The notes beneath the pieces were generated by a model. The model ran no database searches and had not been told where the DNA came from. It saw only the letters and a program-made list of their open reading frames with translations. Positions 1 through 6,779 of a stretch of 11,802 bases of DNA are shown here, in pieces (positions within the stretch are counted from its first letter, which is position 1; each line of letters begins with the position of its first letter). Made by a program: the position numbers and the translations under genes. The DNA is from CAZQCI01 sp964592255 (GTDB taxonomy: Bacteria; UBA10199; SBBF01). Where the stretch lies: assembly GCA_964592255.1 (NCBI GenBank), contig CAZQCI010000066.1:1-11802 (forward strand), in the 5' to 3' direction.

Positions 1-262
1 GGCCCCTTTTGATGCTATTTTAGTTGCGGCTGGATCACCGGAAATTCCCCTGCCGCTTTTAGAACAATTGGCTCCTCACGGCCGATTGGTTGTACCTGTA
101 GGAAGTGAGGATCATCAGTATCTGGCACGGGTGACTCTTGAAGGTTCCCAGCCCGTGGTGGAAAACTTGGGCCCTTGTCGCTTTGTTAAGTTAGTGGGGG
201 AATTTGGATGGGGTCGCCAAAGAACTGCGGGGGACCGTTTTAAGAAAAGATCTTTAGTATGA
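1..262 (+). CDS. pcm: Protein-L-isoaspartate O-methyltransferase, C-terminal part (5' end outside window)
   Basis: Partial gene; the reading frame is open from base 2 to a TGA at 260-262. About 86 residues are visible. They match the C-terminal half of Pcm: a strand like FDAILVAAGSPEIP, then LLEQLAPHGRLVVPVG, and a CRFVKLVGEFGW block near the end, all typical of the family. The enzyme uses S-adenosylmethionine to methylate isoaspartyl residues in aged proteins, starting their repair in the cytoplasm. The SAM-binding glycine motif would lie upstream of the window and cannot be checked. Its last four bases overlap the ATG of the LysM/M23 gene (ATGA), suggesting translational coupling. The pcm then nlpD-like order resembles the surE-pcm-nlpD-rpoS cluster of other proteobacteria, but no rpoS follows here. 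Confidence 0.88.
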   Translation, partial: APFDAILVAAGSPEIPLPLLEQLAPHGRLVVPVGSEDHQYLARVTLEGSQPVVENLGPCRFVKLVGEFGWGRQRTAGDRFKKRSLV

Positions 263-1068
263 CATTCCACTGTTTTTCAAAAATTAAAAAGGGATTCTTG
301 GGGATGATGGTTTTGGCTGCCTTCGTTCGTTGTGCGGAATTTTCACAAATTTTTGATGTGCATCCTACTCATCATAAAATTCAATCTAAAGGAACCTATT
401 ATGTCGTACGTGAAGGAGATACCTTAAGCTCCATNNNNNNNNNNTCCATTGCAGATCAATTTAGCGTGTCTTTGCAACGCTTGGCGGAAGTTAATGATGT
501 GGATCAGTCCCAAAATATTCAAGTGGGTGACCGTCTTTTCATTCCTCTCGATAAAAAAATAAAGAGTAAGAAACCTAAAAAAGAGCCTGCTAAAAAATCC
601 ACTGAAAAAAAAGAGCCTGTGCCCGTAGTGGTTGAACAACCTGCTAAGGAAACTAATCGTTTTGAATGGCCCATCGACAAGGGTATTGTTACCTCCCGGT
701 TTGGTGTGCGTCATGGACGCCAGCATGATGGTATTGATATTTCAGCTCCGCGTGGTACCCCTGTGAAGTCGGCGGCAAAAGGTAAAGTGGTTTATGTCGG
801 CAAAATGCATGGGTATGGTAATTTAATTGTTGTTAAGCATGTGGATAATTTTTTTACGGCTTATGCTCATTTATCCACTACCAAGGTTAAAGAAGGTGAC
901 AAAGTCAATTTGGGGGATGTTGTTGGTTTGGTGGGTTCTACCGGTCGTTCCTCTGGGCCTCATTGTCATTTCGAAGTGCATCAGGGGATGGAAGCAAGAA
1001 ATCCTCTTTTCTTTTTACCAGAGAACAAGCAAGCTCTATCGGGAAAAGAAGTGGATGGGAACGAGTAA
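259..1068 (+). CDS. LysM domain / M23 zinc metallopeptidase (NlpD-like), containing an assembly gap
   Basis: Cell-envelope protein with a basic and hydrophobic N-terminus (about residues 8-24), a LysM peptidoglycan-binding domain (about 47-97), a Lys/Pro-rich linker (99-133) and a C-terminal M23 peptidase domain (about 137-255). All M23 active-site residues are visible: His156 and Asp160 (HxxxD), His204 (YAH), and the HxH pair His235/His237. It should therefore be a catalytically competent peptide-crosslink hydrolase, unlike degenerate E. coli NlpD/EnvC. The N-terminus has Cys25 after a hydrophobic stretch, but Arg at -1 makes a lipobox doubtful; secretion by ordinary signal peptide is equally possible. 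The ATG at 259 overlaps the pcm stop. Ten Ns sit in the LysM domain and appear to be an artefact (see findings), so the true product is probably 264 aa rather than 269. Confidence 0.9.
   Translation: MTFHCFSKIKKGFLGMMVLAAFVRCAEFSQIFDVHPTHHKIQSKGTYYVVREGDTLSSXXXXSIADQFSVSLQRLAEVNDVDQSQNIQVGDRLFIPLDKKIKSKKPKKEPAKKSTEKKEPVPVVVEQPAKETNRFEWPIDKGIVTSRFGVRHGRQHDGIDISAPRGTPVKSAAKGKVVYVGKMHGYGNLIVVKHVDNFFTAYAHLSTTKVKEGDKVNLGDVVGLVGSTGRSSGPHCHFEVHQGMEARNPLFFLPENKQALSGKEVDGNE
435..444. other. Run of 10 Ns (assembly gap), probably spurious
   Basis: The gap interrupts the LysM coding region. The five bases tccat occur immediately on both sides (430-434 and 445-449). Removing the Ns and one copy (15 nt) keeps the frame and restores an ordinary LysM core, GDTLSSIADQFSVS. 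This suggests two contig ends that overlap by 5 nt were joined with placeholder Ns. Confidence 0.9.
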
Positions 1069-1096
1069 AGAAGTGTGAACTATACACAATGACAGG

Positions 1097-1125
1097 TTCG
1101 CAATTATTTATGTCGTATGTATAAC
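1097..1125 (+). promoter_or_regulatory. Possible sigma-70-type promoter for apt
   Basis: TTCGCA at 1097-1102 (4 of 6 to the -35 consensus) and TATAAC at 1120-1125 (5 of 6 to the -10) are separated by 17 bp. This predicts a start near 1132, about 13 nt before the apt ATG. There is no clear Shine-Dalgarno motif before apt, so the leader would be short. Tentative, based on pattern only. Confidence 0.35.
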
Positions 1126-1144
1126 AACTTAATTTAACATTTTT

Positions 1145-1660
1145 ATGGAAGAACTTAAAAAATTCATTCGTGATGTTCCTGACTTTCCAAAACCGGGGAT
1201 TATCTTTAAAGACATTACACCTCTTTTGGGTGACTCTGAAGGATTATCGCGTGTGACGCATATCTTGCTGGAGCGATTTTCAGGAGAGAAAATTGATAAA
1301 ATTGTGGCGGTTGAATCCCGTGGTTTTATGTTTGGAGCGCCTTTGGCGGCACAACTCGGCATTGGTTTTGTGCCTATCCGCAAAAATGGAAAACTTCCTT
1401 GGACTAAAGTATCCGAAGAATATGCTCTTGAATATGGAACTGATAAAGTGGAAATGCATCAAGATGCTGTTTCTCCCGGTGAGCGTGTCGTCATTGTTGA
1501 TGACTTGTTGGCTACTGGGGGTACCGTGGGTGCGGTGTGTCGTTTGCTTGAAAAGCAAAAGGCTCACGTAGTTGCTTGTGCTTTTGTGGTGGAATTGGAT
1601 TTTTTAAAAGGCCGAGAGAAATTAAAAGGAAAAAACATTTTTTCGATATTGCATTATTAA
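1145..1660 (+). CDS. apt: Adenine phosphoribosyltransferase
   Basis: 171-aa cytoplasmic enzyme converting adenine plus PRPP to AMP and pyrophosphate (purine salvage). It has normal length for bacterial Apt. Recognisable blocks are the N-terminal DFPKPGIIFKDITPLL (about 13-28), the SRGF motif (58-61), the flexible-loop region around RKNGKLPW (79-86), and the PRPP-binding motif VVIVDDLLATGGT (115-127). The C-terminal LKGREKLKG and final aromatic residue are also typical. The ATG at 1145 gives the usual family N-terminus, although no Shine-Dalgarno sequence precedes it. It ends six bases before a tRNA gene, so the tRNA may be read from the same transcript or from a promoter inside the end of apt. 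Confidence 0.95.
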   Translation: MEELKKFIRDVPDFPKPGIIFKDITPLLGDSEGLSRVTHILLERFSGEKIDKIVAVESRGFMFGAPLAAQLGIGFVPIRKNGKLPWTKVSEEYALEYGTDKVEMHQDAVSPGERVVIVDDLLATGGTVGAVCRLLEKQKAHVVACAFVVELDFLKGREKLKGKNIFSILHY

Positions 1661-1666
1661 TCTTTT

Positions 1667-1740
1667 GGCCCCGTAGCTCAGACGGATAGAGCAGGGCACT
1701 CCTAAGGCCAAGGTCGGCAGTTCGACTCTGCCCGGGGCCG
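1667..1740 (+). tRNA. tRNA-Arg, anticodon CCT, with an imperfect anticodon stem
   Basis: A cloverleaf can be folded by hand. The acceptor stem is 1667-1673 with 1733-1739 (7 perfect pairs). The D stem is GCTC 1676-1679 with GAGC 1689-1692, and the T stem is GGCAG 1716-1720 with CTGCC 1728-1732 (5 perfect pairs), closing a TTCGACT loop. The anticodon loop is 1699-1705 (CTCCTAA), giving CCT at 1701-1703, which reads AGG as arginine. The discriminator is G1740 and CCA is not encoded. In the anticodon stem only the middle three pairs are Watson-Crick; 27-43 is G-A and 31-39 is A-G. The gene lies between apt and the arginine decarboxylase gene. Confidence 0.88.
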
Positions 1741-1799
1741 CATAATCCGCATGAGTGGATTCGATTTGCCAGGATCGTGAATCAAAGACGTATTTTTTT

Positions 1800-3794
1800 A
1801 TGGAAAATGAAAATAAAAAAGCTTCCGACTGGTCCATTACCAAAGCGGCCGAGTATTACAATCTCGATGGTTGGGGTTCTGGTTATTTTGGCATTAATGA
1901 CAAAGGGCATTTGTGTGTGTGGCCTTATGGAAAGCCAGGGCCCAGCATCGATTTTTTAGATGTGGTCGACGAGATTCGTGATAAACGTTTAAGCCTTCCG
2001 TGTGTCGTTCGTTTTCAAGACATCCTTCGCTCACGCGTTCAAACACTCATCAAAACTTTTGAAAAGAAAATAGAAGAATTAAATTACTCTGGGCGGTATT
2101 TTGGTGTCTATCCCATTAAAGTGAATCAGATGCGCGAAGTGGTGGAAGAAATTGTTGATGCCGGTTCGCATGCTCATTTTGGTTTAGAGGCCGGTAGTAA
2201 AGGGGAGCTGATTTTTGTGTTGGCCTATAATACCGATCCGGAAGCCGTGACCATTTGTAATGGTTATAAGGATGAAGAGTTTATGAGGCTGGCGCTTTTG
2301 GGACGTAAATTGGGTCGCAAGGTGATTGTGGTGATTGAAAAGCTTTCTGAGTTGCCTCAACTCATTCGTTTGGCTGATGAAATGCAAGTTGAGCCTTTAA
2401 TTGGGCTACGTGCCAAATTGTCCACCCCAGGTGCGGGTAAATGGGTTTCTTCCAGTGGTGATTTTGCCAAATTTGGGCTTACAACTCCCGAAATGATTCA
2501 AGCGGCAAAAATTCTCAAAGATCAAGGTAAAGAAAATTGTCTTAAACTTTTTCATTTCCACGCAGGAAGCCAACTGACGGATATTCGTACCATTAAAGAA
2601 GCGGTTAATGAAGGCAGTCGGATGTATGCCAAATTGAAAAAAATGGGTTTTGGCATTGAGTATTTTGATGTGGGAGGCGGTTTGGGTGTGGATTATGAAG
2701 GTTCCAATACCACCTCGGATTCTTCCGTTAATTATACATTGGAAGAGTATGTTCATGCCGTGGTGGATACCTTACAGCAGATTTGCCGTGACGAAAAAGT
2801 AGATCAGCCTCACATTGTTTCGGAATCGGGTCGTGCTATTACAGCGCATCATTCTTGTATTATCATGTCTGTTTTTGGAAATATTCAGATTGGTGAAGAT
2901 GATGCTATTCCTGTTTCAGATAATGAACCTGAAATAGTCCGTCGTATGCGGGAAATGGTAGCGCGCATCAATCTTAAAAACCTTCAAGCCATTTATCATG
3001 AAGCGGTTTCTAAAAAAGAAGAAGCCCTTTCAATGTTTAAGCTAGGAATTTTAGGTTTGGAAGATCGGGCTAAAATAGAATCCCTCTATTGGAAATTATG
3101 CCGCCATATCATTAGTCTCAACGCTCGTCGCAAAAAAACTCCAAAAGATACGGTGAACCTTGATAAACTTTTGGCTGATCAATATTTGGCTAATTTTTCC
3201 TTATTTCAATCGGCTCCTGACCATTGGGCTTTTGACCAACTTTTTCCGATTGTTCCTTTGCAACGTTTAGATGAGCCTCCCTTGCGGGATGCCACTATTG
3301 TGGATATTACCTGTGACAGCGATGGTAAAATCGATCAGTTTGTTGACCCCGCTGCACGCCGCTTGACACTGAGCCTGCATGACTTGAAGCCCGGAGAGCC
3401 CTATCATATCGGACTTTTTCTCTTAGGTGCTTATCAGGATATCATGGGAGACATGCACAATCTTTTTGGTCGTGTGAATGAAGTTCATGTATTTTGCGAT
3501 GATGAAGATCCAGAAGATTTTTACGTTGAAGAAGTGATCCCGGGTGACAGCATTGCTGATGTGTTGAATCGCGTGCAATATTTTTCCGGTGAGTTGGCAA
3601 AATTGGTGAAAAAAGCCATTGATGAAAAAATAAAGTCCGGCAACATCAAACCCAAAGAAGGAATGACGTTGTTAGAGTTTTATGAACAGGTCATGAAGAG
3701 CTATACTTACCTGGCTACTGAAAAACCCCAGTCTCTTTCCACTGAAATCAATTCAGAAATGATGGCATCTCCTGTGACGTTCCACCAATCTTAA
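1800..3794 (+). CDS. speA: Biosynthetic arginine decarboxylase (PLP-dependent)
   Basis: 664-aa cytoplasmic enzyme, close to the family's usual 630-660 aa, converting arginine to agmatine plus CO2 (entry to the agmatine-putrescine polyamine route). It belongs to the fold III (alanine-racemase-like) decarboxylases. Visible motifs: the PLP lysine K107 in YPIKVNQ, the HFHAGSQ block (H252, H254), the phosphate-binding glycine run DVGGGLGVDYEG, SESGRAITAHHS, and the C-terminal ITCDSDG with C505 as the catalytic-site cysteine. I chose the ATG at 1800 because it gives a family-like start (SDWSITKAAEYYNLDGWG). An in-frame GTG at 1755 would add 15 residues and start only 15 nt after the tRNA. Neither start has a strong Shine-Dalgarno motif. 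A short AATCC/GGATT hairpin (about 1744-1761) lies in the leader. No agmatinase or agmatine deiminase gene is next to it. Confidence 0.95.
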   Translation: MENENKKASDWSITKAAEYYNLDGWGSGYFGINDKGHLCVWPYGKPGPSIDFLDVVDEIRDKRLSLPCVVRFQDILRSRVQTLIKTFEKKIEELNYSGRYFGVYPIKVNQMREVVEEIVDAGSHAHFGLEAGSKGELIFVLAYNTDPEAVTICNGYKDEEFMRLALLGRKLGRKVIVVIEKLSELPQLIRLADEMQVEPLIGLRAKLSTPGAGKWVSSSGDFAKFGLTTPEMIQAAKILKDQGKENCLKLFHFHAGSQLTDIRTIKEAVNEGSRMYAKLKKMGFGIEYFDVGGGLGVDYEGSNTTSDSSVNYTLEEYVHAVVDTLQQICRDEKVDQPHIVSESGRAITAHHSCIIMSVFGNIQIGEDDAIPVSDNEPEIVRRMREMVARINLKNLQAIYHEAVSKKEEALSMFKLGILGLEDRAKIESLYWKLCRHIISLNARRKKTPKDTVNLDKLLADQYLANFSLFQSAPDHWAFDQLFPIVPLQRLDEPPLRDATIVDITCDSDGKIDQFVDPAARRLTLSLHDLKPGEPYHIGLFLLGAYQDIMGDMHNLFGRVNEVHVFCDDEDPEDFYVEEVIPGDSIADVLNRVQYFSGELAKLVKKAIDEKIKSGNIKPKEGMTLLEFYEQVMKSYTYLATEKPQSLSTEINSEMMASPVTFHQS

Positions 3795-3991
3795 TTGAGG
3801 TGTTCGGCACCATGCAGAATGGAGCCATAAACTTCTTGGGCGCGTTGCAGTAATTTGTTGGCGATATCTAACTCGTGCCCTTCCAAATTGACTCCGGAAG
3901 CCAGCCATAATTCCGTAAAGCGATCGGTTAAAATTCCACCTGAAAGCACCTCACGGCAGATGGCTCGGAGTAAACATTCTTCTGTTGTCAT
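3791..3991 (-). CDS. Small hypothetical protein, 66 aa
   Basis: I do not recognise this protein. It has a convincing start: a purine-rich AAGGGGGG lies about 6 nt before the ATG, which ends at 3991. The 66 residues are mostly helical in character, with no transmembrane stretch or signal peptide, two cysteines (positions 6 and 12) near the N-terminus and an acidic central part. It converges on speA, and the two stop codons overlap in the shared TTAA at 3791-3794. Upstream is a long AT-rich spacer that presumably holds its promoter. It is probably a real, lineage-restricted cytoplasmic protein of unknown function. Confidence 0.6.
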   Translation of the reverse strand: MTTEECLLRAICREVLSGGILTDRFTELWLASGVNLEGHELDIANKLLQRAQEVYGSILHGAEHLN

Positions 3992-4051
3992 CTTTCCCCC
4001 CTTTTCAATGAAAAGATTAACTTTTTAGAAAGGATTATTTTCCGAGGACTT

Positions 4052-4084
4052 AATTAATATAATTATATATAAATTATATTAATT
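4052..4084. repeat. AT-only inverted repeat, perfect 12-bp arms
   Basis: AATTAATATAAT at 4052-4063 is the exact reverse complement of ATTATATTAATT at 4073-4084, with a 9-nt spacer. It lies about 60 bp upstream of the leftward 66-aa gene. It could be a cruciform-prone site, an operator for that gene, or chance in low-complexity sequence. Confidence 0.55.
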
Positions 4085-4194
4085 TAAGTATTATTTGTTT
4101 CTTTTTAAATAATGTCAAATGAAATAAGTTAATTAAAATAAAAATTTCATACTCAAAAGCAAGTCAGTCTGGCGCTAGTCAGCCGAGATCCAAT

Positions 4195-4228
4195 TCCCGA
4201 TATGTCTTAAATCGGGATCCATTTTTTT
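4195..4228 (+). terminator. Terminator-like hairpin with T-run
   Basis: TCCCGAT (4195-4201) pairs perfectly with ATCGGGA (4211-4217) around a 9-nt loop; seven Ts follow at 4222-4228. The shape is that of a Rho-independent terminator on the plus strand. However, speA ends 400 bp upstream with a minus-strand gene between them, so it may instead be part of the dispersed repeat that follows. Confidence in the structure is higher than in the role. Confidence 0.4.
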
Positions 4229-4235
4229 ATTAACC

Positions 4236-4261
4236 TGGACCCCGGCTTTTGCCAGGGTGAC
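4236..4261 (-). repeat. 26-nt dispersed palindromic repeat, copy 1 (inverted relative to copy 2)
   Basis: Its reverse complement matches 5582-5607 at 25 of 26 positions. The core is CCCCGGC-TTTT-GCCAGGG, a hairpin with one mismatched pair; copy 2 has the perfect version. This is the kind of REP-like intergenic element whose translation gives the familiar VTPAKAGV string in over-predicted ORFs. Confidence 0.85.
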
Positions 4262-4288
4262 GATTTCTATTTTTATAAAATAGGTGAT

Positions 4289-5509
4289 TTATCTTCGGCG
4301 ACGAAGGGAAGGTTTGACGACAATTTCCACAAAGGGAGGAACGCCTGGTACGGTACAGCGTGGAATTTCTTTTCCTAAAATTTTTTCAATATCTTTAACC
4401 ATGGCTCGGTCCATCCACGTACCGATGGAAGATACCAGCCCTTGGGCATTGGCACGAGCGGTTCTACCAGCACGATGGATGTATTCATCCACGGTTTCTG
4501 GTAAATCAAAATTCACTACATGTTGAATACCAGGCACATCAATACCGCGTGAGGCGATATCGGTGGCGACTAAAACACGGACTTCTCCTTTTTTAAAATC
4601 ATCGAGTGCAGCGGTTCTCTCCGATTGGCTTAAGTCAGAATGGATTTTGGCCACTTTATGATTTTCTCGTTGTAACATTTTAGTGACCCAATCGGCATCG
4701 ATTTTCATGCGCGTAAAAATAAGAGTGCTGCCTAATTCTTGCTGTAGCAAAGCTAACAGGCAGTTTTGCTTATTTTCGCGATCTACTAAGTAAAGGCGGT
4801 GAGTGATGCCTTCTGCAGCTTTGCCGGTGGGTAGAATATCAACGCGTGCCGGGTTATTTAAAAAATTTCGTGCTAGCCGTTCAATGGGTTCGGGCATGGT
4901 GGCGGAAAACATCATCGTGTGCCGGTTTTTGGGTAAATGTTTGAGAATGGCGTTGACCTGCGGCAGAAAACCCATATCTAGCATATGGTCCGCTTCGTCC
5001 AAGACCAATTCTTCGATATGCCCCACATCCACAGTTTTGCGTTCGATGTGATCCAATAGCCTTCCAGGAGTTGCCACAATGATGTCGATTTTTTTTCTCA
5101 GTTCTGTCAACTGCGGCCCCATTTTTACTCCGCCGATTAAACAGACTGTTTGAAGATGATGATGTTTGCCAAAAACGTCTAAAAAACTTTTTGTTTGAAG
5201 AGCAATTTCCCGGGTTGGTGAGATAATTAAGCCACGTAAGCCATGCCCGTGGGTTAGCCGCTCTGCTAAAGGTAGAGAGAACGCCGCCGTTTTGCCAGAA
5301 CCTGTTTGTGCCAAACCCACAACGTCTTGTCCGGTAAGACTTATGGGAATAACTGCAGATTGAATAGGTGTGGGGTGTTTAAAGCCTAAATAGTCAATGC
5401 ATTTTAAAATGGGTTCAGAAAGTCCCAAGCTTGCAAATGATTGATTGGTGGTATTAACGGGATGCTGCCCCAATGCCAGTACCTCGGGCGGGAAACTATT
5501 TTCTGTCAT
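4289..5509 (-). CDS. rhlE: DEAD-box ATP-dependent RNA helicase, RhlE-like
   Basis: 406-aa cytoplasmic RNA helicase that unwinds short RNA duplexes with ATP, likely in ribosome assembly or RNA turnover. The motif set is complete: Q motif with F25 and PTPIQ (46-50), Walker A AQTGSGKT (67-74), PTRE (98-101), TPGR (147-150), DEAD (171-174), SAT (202-204), LIFTR (263-267), ATDIASRGID (315-324) and HRAGRTAR (345-352). After the helicase core only a short tail ending in four arginines remains, so it lacks long RNA-binding extensions. The subfamily is judged from overall similarity; the symbol is a best match, not a proven orthology. The start ATG at 5509 has no clear Shine-Dalgarno motif. Inverted copies of a 26-nt repeat lie just outside both ends. 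Confidence 0.85.
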   Translation of the reverse strand: MTENSFPPEVLALGQHPVNTTNQSFASLGLSEPILKCIDYLGFKHPTPIQSAVIPISLTGQDVVGLAQTGSGKTAAFSLPLAERLTHGHGLRGLIISPTREIALQTKSFLDVFGKHHHLQTVCLIGGVKMGPQLTELRKKIDIIVATPGRLLDHIERKTVDVGHIEELVLDEADHMLDMGFLPQVNAILKHLPKNRHTMMFSATMPEPIERLARNFLNNPARVDILPTGKAAEGITHRLYLVDRENKQNCLLALLQQELGSTLIFTRMKIDADWVTKMLQRENHKVAKIHSDLSQSERTAALDDFKKGEVRVLVATDIASRGIDVPGIQHVVNFDLPETVDEYIHRAGRTARANAQGLVSSIGTWMDRAMVKDIEKILGKEIPRCTVPGVPPFVEIVVKPSLRRRR

Positions 5510-5581
5510 GGGGATGTTGTAGATGATCTAGTCTGAAAGCACAATCAGTTTTAGGTAGCGGGCCAGCTTGATTTTTTTTTG

Positions 5582-5635
5582 GTCACCCCGGCAAAAGCCG
5601 GGGTCCATAGATACCGGCTTAAGGCATGCCGGTAT
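5582..5635 (+). repeat. Dispersed palindromic repeat, copy 2, with a second hairpin unit
   Basis: 5582-5607 forms a perfect hairpin, CCCCGGC/GCCGGGG around AAAA. Directly after it, ATACCGGC (5611-5618) pairs perfectly with GCCGGTAT (5628-5635) around a 9-nt loop. The result is a two-hairpin composite element in the spacer between the divergent rhlE and srkA genes. The first unit also occurs inverted at 4236-4261. Confidence 0.85.
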
Positions 5636-5716
5636 GACTCAGACCAGTTTGACGATAGGGGTTTGAGGAATCATCGATTTAAAAATCGACATCTTGGCTT
5701 GTTTGGTTTTATGGTT

Positions 5717-5756
5717 CGTTATTGCAAGGCGCGTACTTTTGGACCTCGCCATGACG
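5717..5756. repeat. Short degenerate repeat with imperfect terminal inverted repeats
   Basis: The ends, CGTTATTGCAAGG (5717-5729) and the reverse complement of 5744-5756 (CGTCATGGCGAGG), agree at 10 of 13 positions. The ends resemble those of the longer element at 9761-9836 (GTCATCGCGAGG). The ATG at 5751 lies inside the right terminal repeat, which matters for choosing the srkA start. Confidence 0.65.
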
Positions 5757-5765
5757 ATTAAAAAT

Positions 5766-6779
5766 ATGCCAGTTTCTTTCCCCAAAAATAAATTAGAGAC
5801 ACTCAATTTTAATTCTCTTTTACCTGAAATTATTTTTAAAGCGCTTCGTATGCAGGGTTTTCGCCCTACAGGAGTTTTATATCCACTCAACAGTTATGAA
5901 AACCGCGTCTATGAGATTGGTGTGGAAGAGGGGATGCCTTTGGTAGCCAAATTTTATCGACCGGGGCGTTGGTCGGATGTTGCTATTGGTGAGGAACATC
6001 AATTTTTAAAAAAACTTCACGAAGCGGAAGTTCCTGTAGTTCTGCCGCTTGTTCTTTCGTCCGCAGTCAAAAATATTTCAACACTGGGATATTTGGAGGA
6101 AGAAAAACTTTTCTACGCGTTTTTTCCAAAATTCCGCGGGCGAGAGCATGCAGAGGTGACTAACGATGACCGTCGTTGGCTAGGAAGAACATTAGCCAGG
6201 CTCCACAATGTTGGTGAGCATTTTAAAACAAAACATCGCCTCCAACTCAACCCGCAAACTTATGGTTACCAATGCTTAGATTTTATTTTGTCCCAATCTT
6301 TTTTGCCTTCCGATCTTAAAAGCCAGTTGGAAACTTATTTGCTTATGGCATTAAAAAAAGTGGAAACTTTTTTTAATTCTTCTCTCCAATTCATTCCGGT
6401 CCATGGTGACTGTCATCCTGGCAATGTTTTATGGAATAACGATGGTCCACATCTTCTTGACTTCGATGACATGGTAGTGGCCCCGCCTGTTCAGGATATT
6501 TGGATGTTGTTTTTTGGTAATGAAGAAGAGAAGCGAGAACAAAGAAAATTTTTTTTCGAAGGGTATGAAATTTTTCGAAAATTCGATTTATCGACTCTCA
6601 TTCTTACCGAGCCGTTGCGCACCTTGCGCATGATCCGCTACGCCGCTTGGATTGGGCAGCGTTATGAAGAGGAAGCTTTTAAGCGTGCTTTTCCTTATTA
6701 CCGTGAGCGACGTTATTGGGAAGGATTTATTCAGGATATGAAGGAACAAATCTCTCTCTTGCAGGAAATTTCAGGATAA
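5766..6779 (+). CDS. srkA: SrkA/YihE-family protein kinase
   Basis: 337-aa cytoplasmic kinase of the aminoglycoside-phosphotransferase-like fold. E. coli SrkA is a stress-response Ser/Thr kinase that protects against Cpx-linked and MazF-linked death; the role here is inferred from similarity. Matching blocks are LNSYENRVY (41-49), KFYRPGRW, the catalytic loop HGDCHPGN (213-220, Asp215 and Asn220), and the metal-binding LLDFDD (D232), followed by PPVQDIWML. The open frame continues upstream to 5694, but residues encoded before 5757 come from the repeat at 5717-5756. I therefore prefer the ATG at 5766; 5751 (inside the repeat end) is the alternative. E. coli SrkA starts about 8 residues later relative to LNSYENR. 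No good Shine-Dalgarno motif precedes either start. Its 3' end overlaps the convergent nucleotidyltransferase remnant by 9 bp. Confidence 0.88.
   Translation: MPVSFPKNKLETLNFNSLLPEIIFKALRMQGFRPTGVLYPLNSYENRVYEIGVEEGMPLVAKFYRPGRWSDVAIGEEHQFLKKLHEAEVPVVLPLVLSSAVKNISTLGYLEEEKLFYAFFPKFRGREHAEVTNDDRRWLGRTLARLHNVGEHFKTKHRLQLNPQTYGYQCLDFILSQSFLPSDLKSQLETYLLMALKKVETFFNSSLQFIPVHGDCHPGNVLWNNDGPHLLDFDDMVVAPPVQDIWMLFFGNEEEKREQRKFFFEGYEIFRKFDLSTLILTEPLRTLRMIRYAAWIGQRYEEEAFKRAFPYYRERRYWEGFIQDMKEQISLLQEISG

Larger units (their letters stand above)
3992..4288. other. Gene-free, AT-rich spacer between the 66-aa gene and rhlE
   Basis: No gene is visible over about 300 bases. The first two thirds are extremely AT-rich and include the perfect 12-bp inverted repeat annotated separately. 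The last third holds a hairpin with a T-run (4195-4228), a copy of the 26-nt dispersed repeat (4236-4261), and a small AT-only hairpin CTATTTT/AAAATAG (4267-4283) just past the rhlE stop. Confidence 0.7.

Noticed and set aside
1755..1799. GTG start for speA at 1755
   Set aside because: The extra 15 residues do not look like the family N-terminus and lie immediately behind the tRNA; ATG 1800 fits better.
1622..1843. Minus-strand 73-aa ORF
   Set aside because: It runs antisense through the tRNA gene (APGRVELPTLALGV is a typical tRNA translation).
4236..5635. CRISPR array or insertion sequence from the repeated units
   Set aside because: Only two copies of the 26-nt unit, inverted and 1.3 kb apart, no spacers, and no transposase gene in the window.
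5579..5761. 60-aa ORF beginning VTPAKAGVHRYRLKACRYDS
   Set aside because: It is the translation of the palindromic repeat at 5582-5635, a known type of over-predicted ORF, with no ribosome site or conserved domain.
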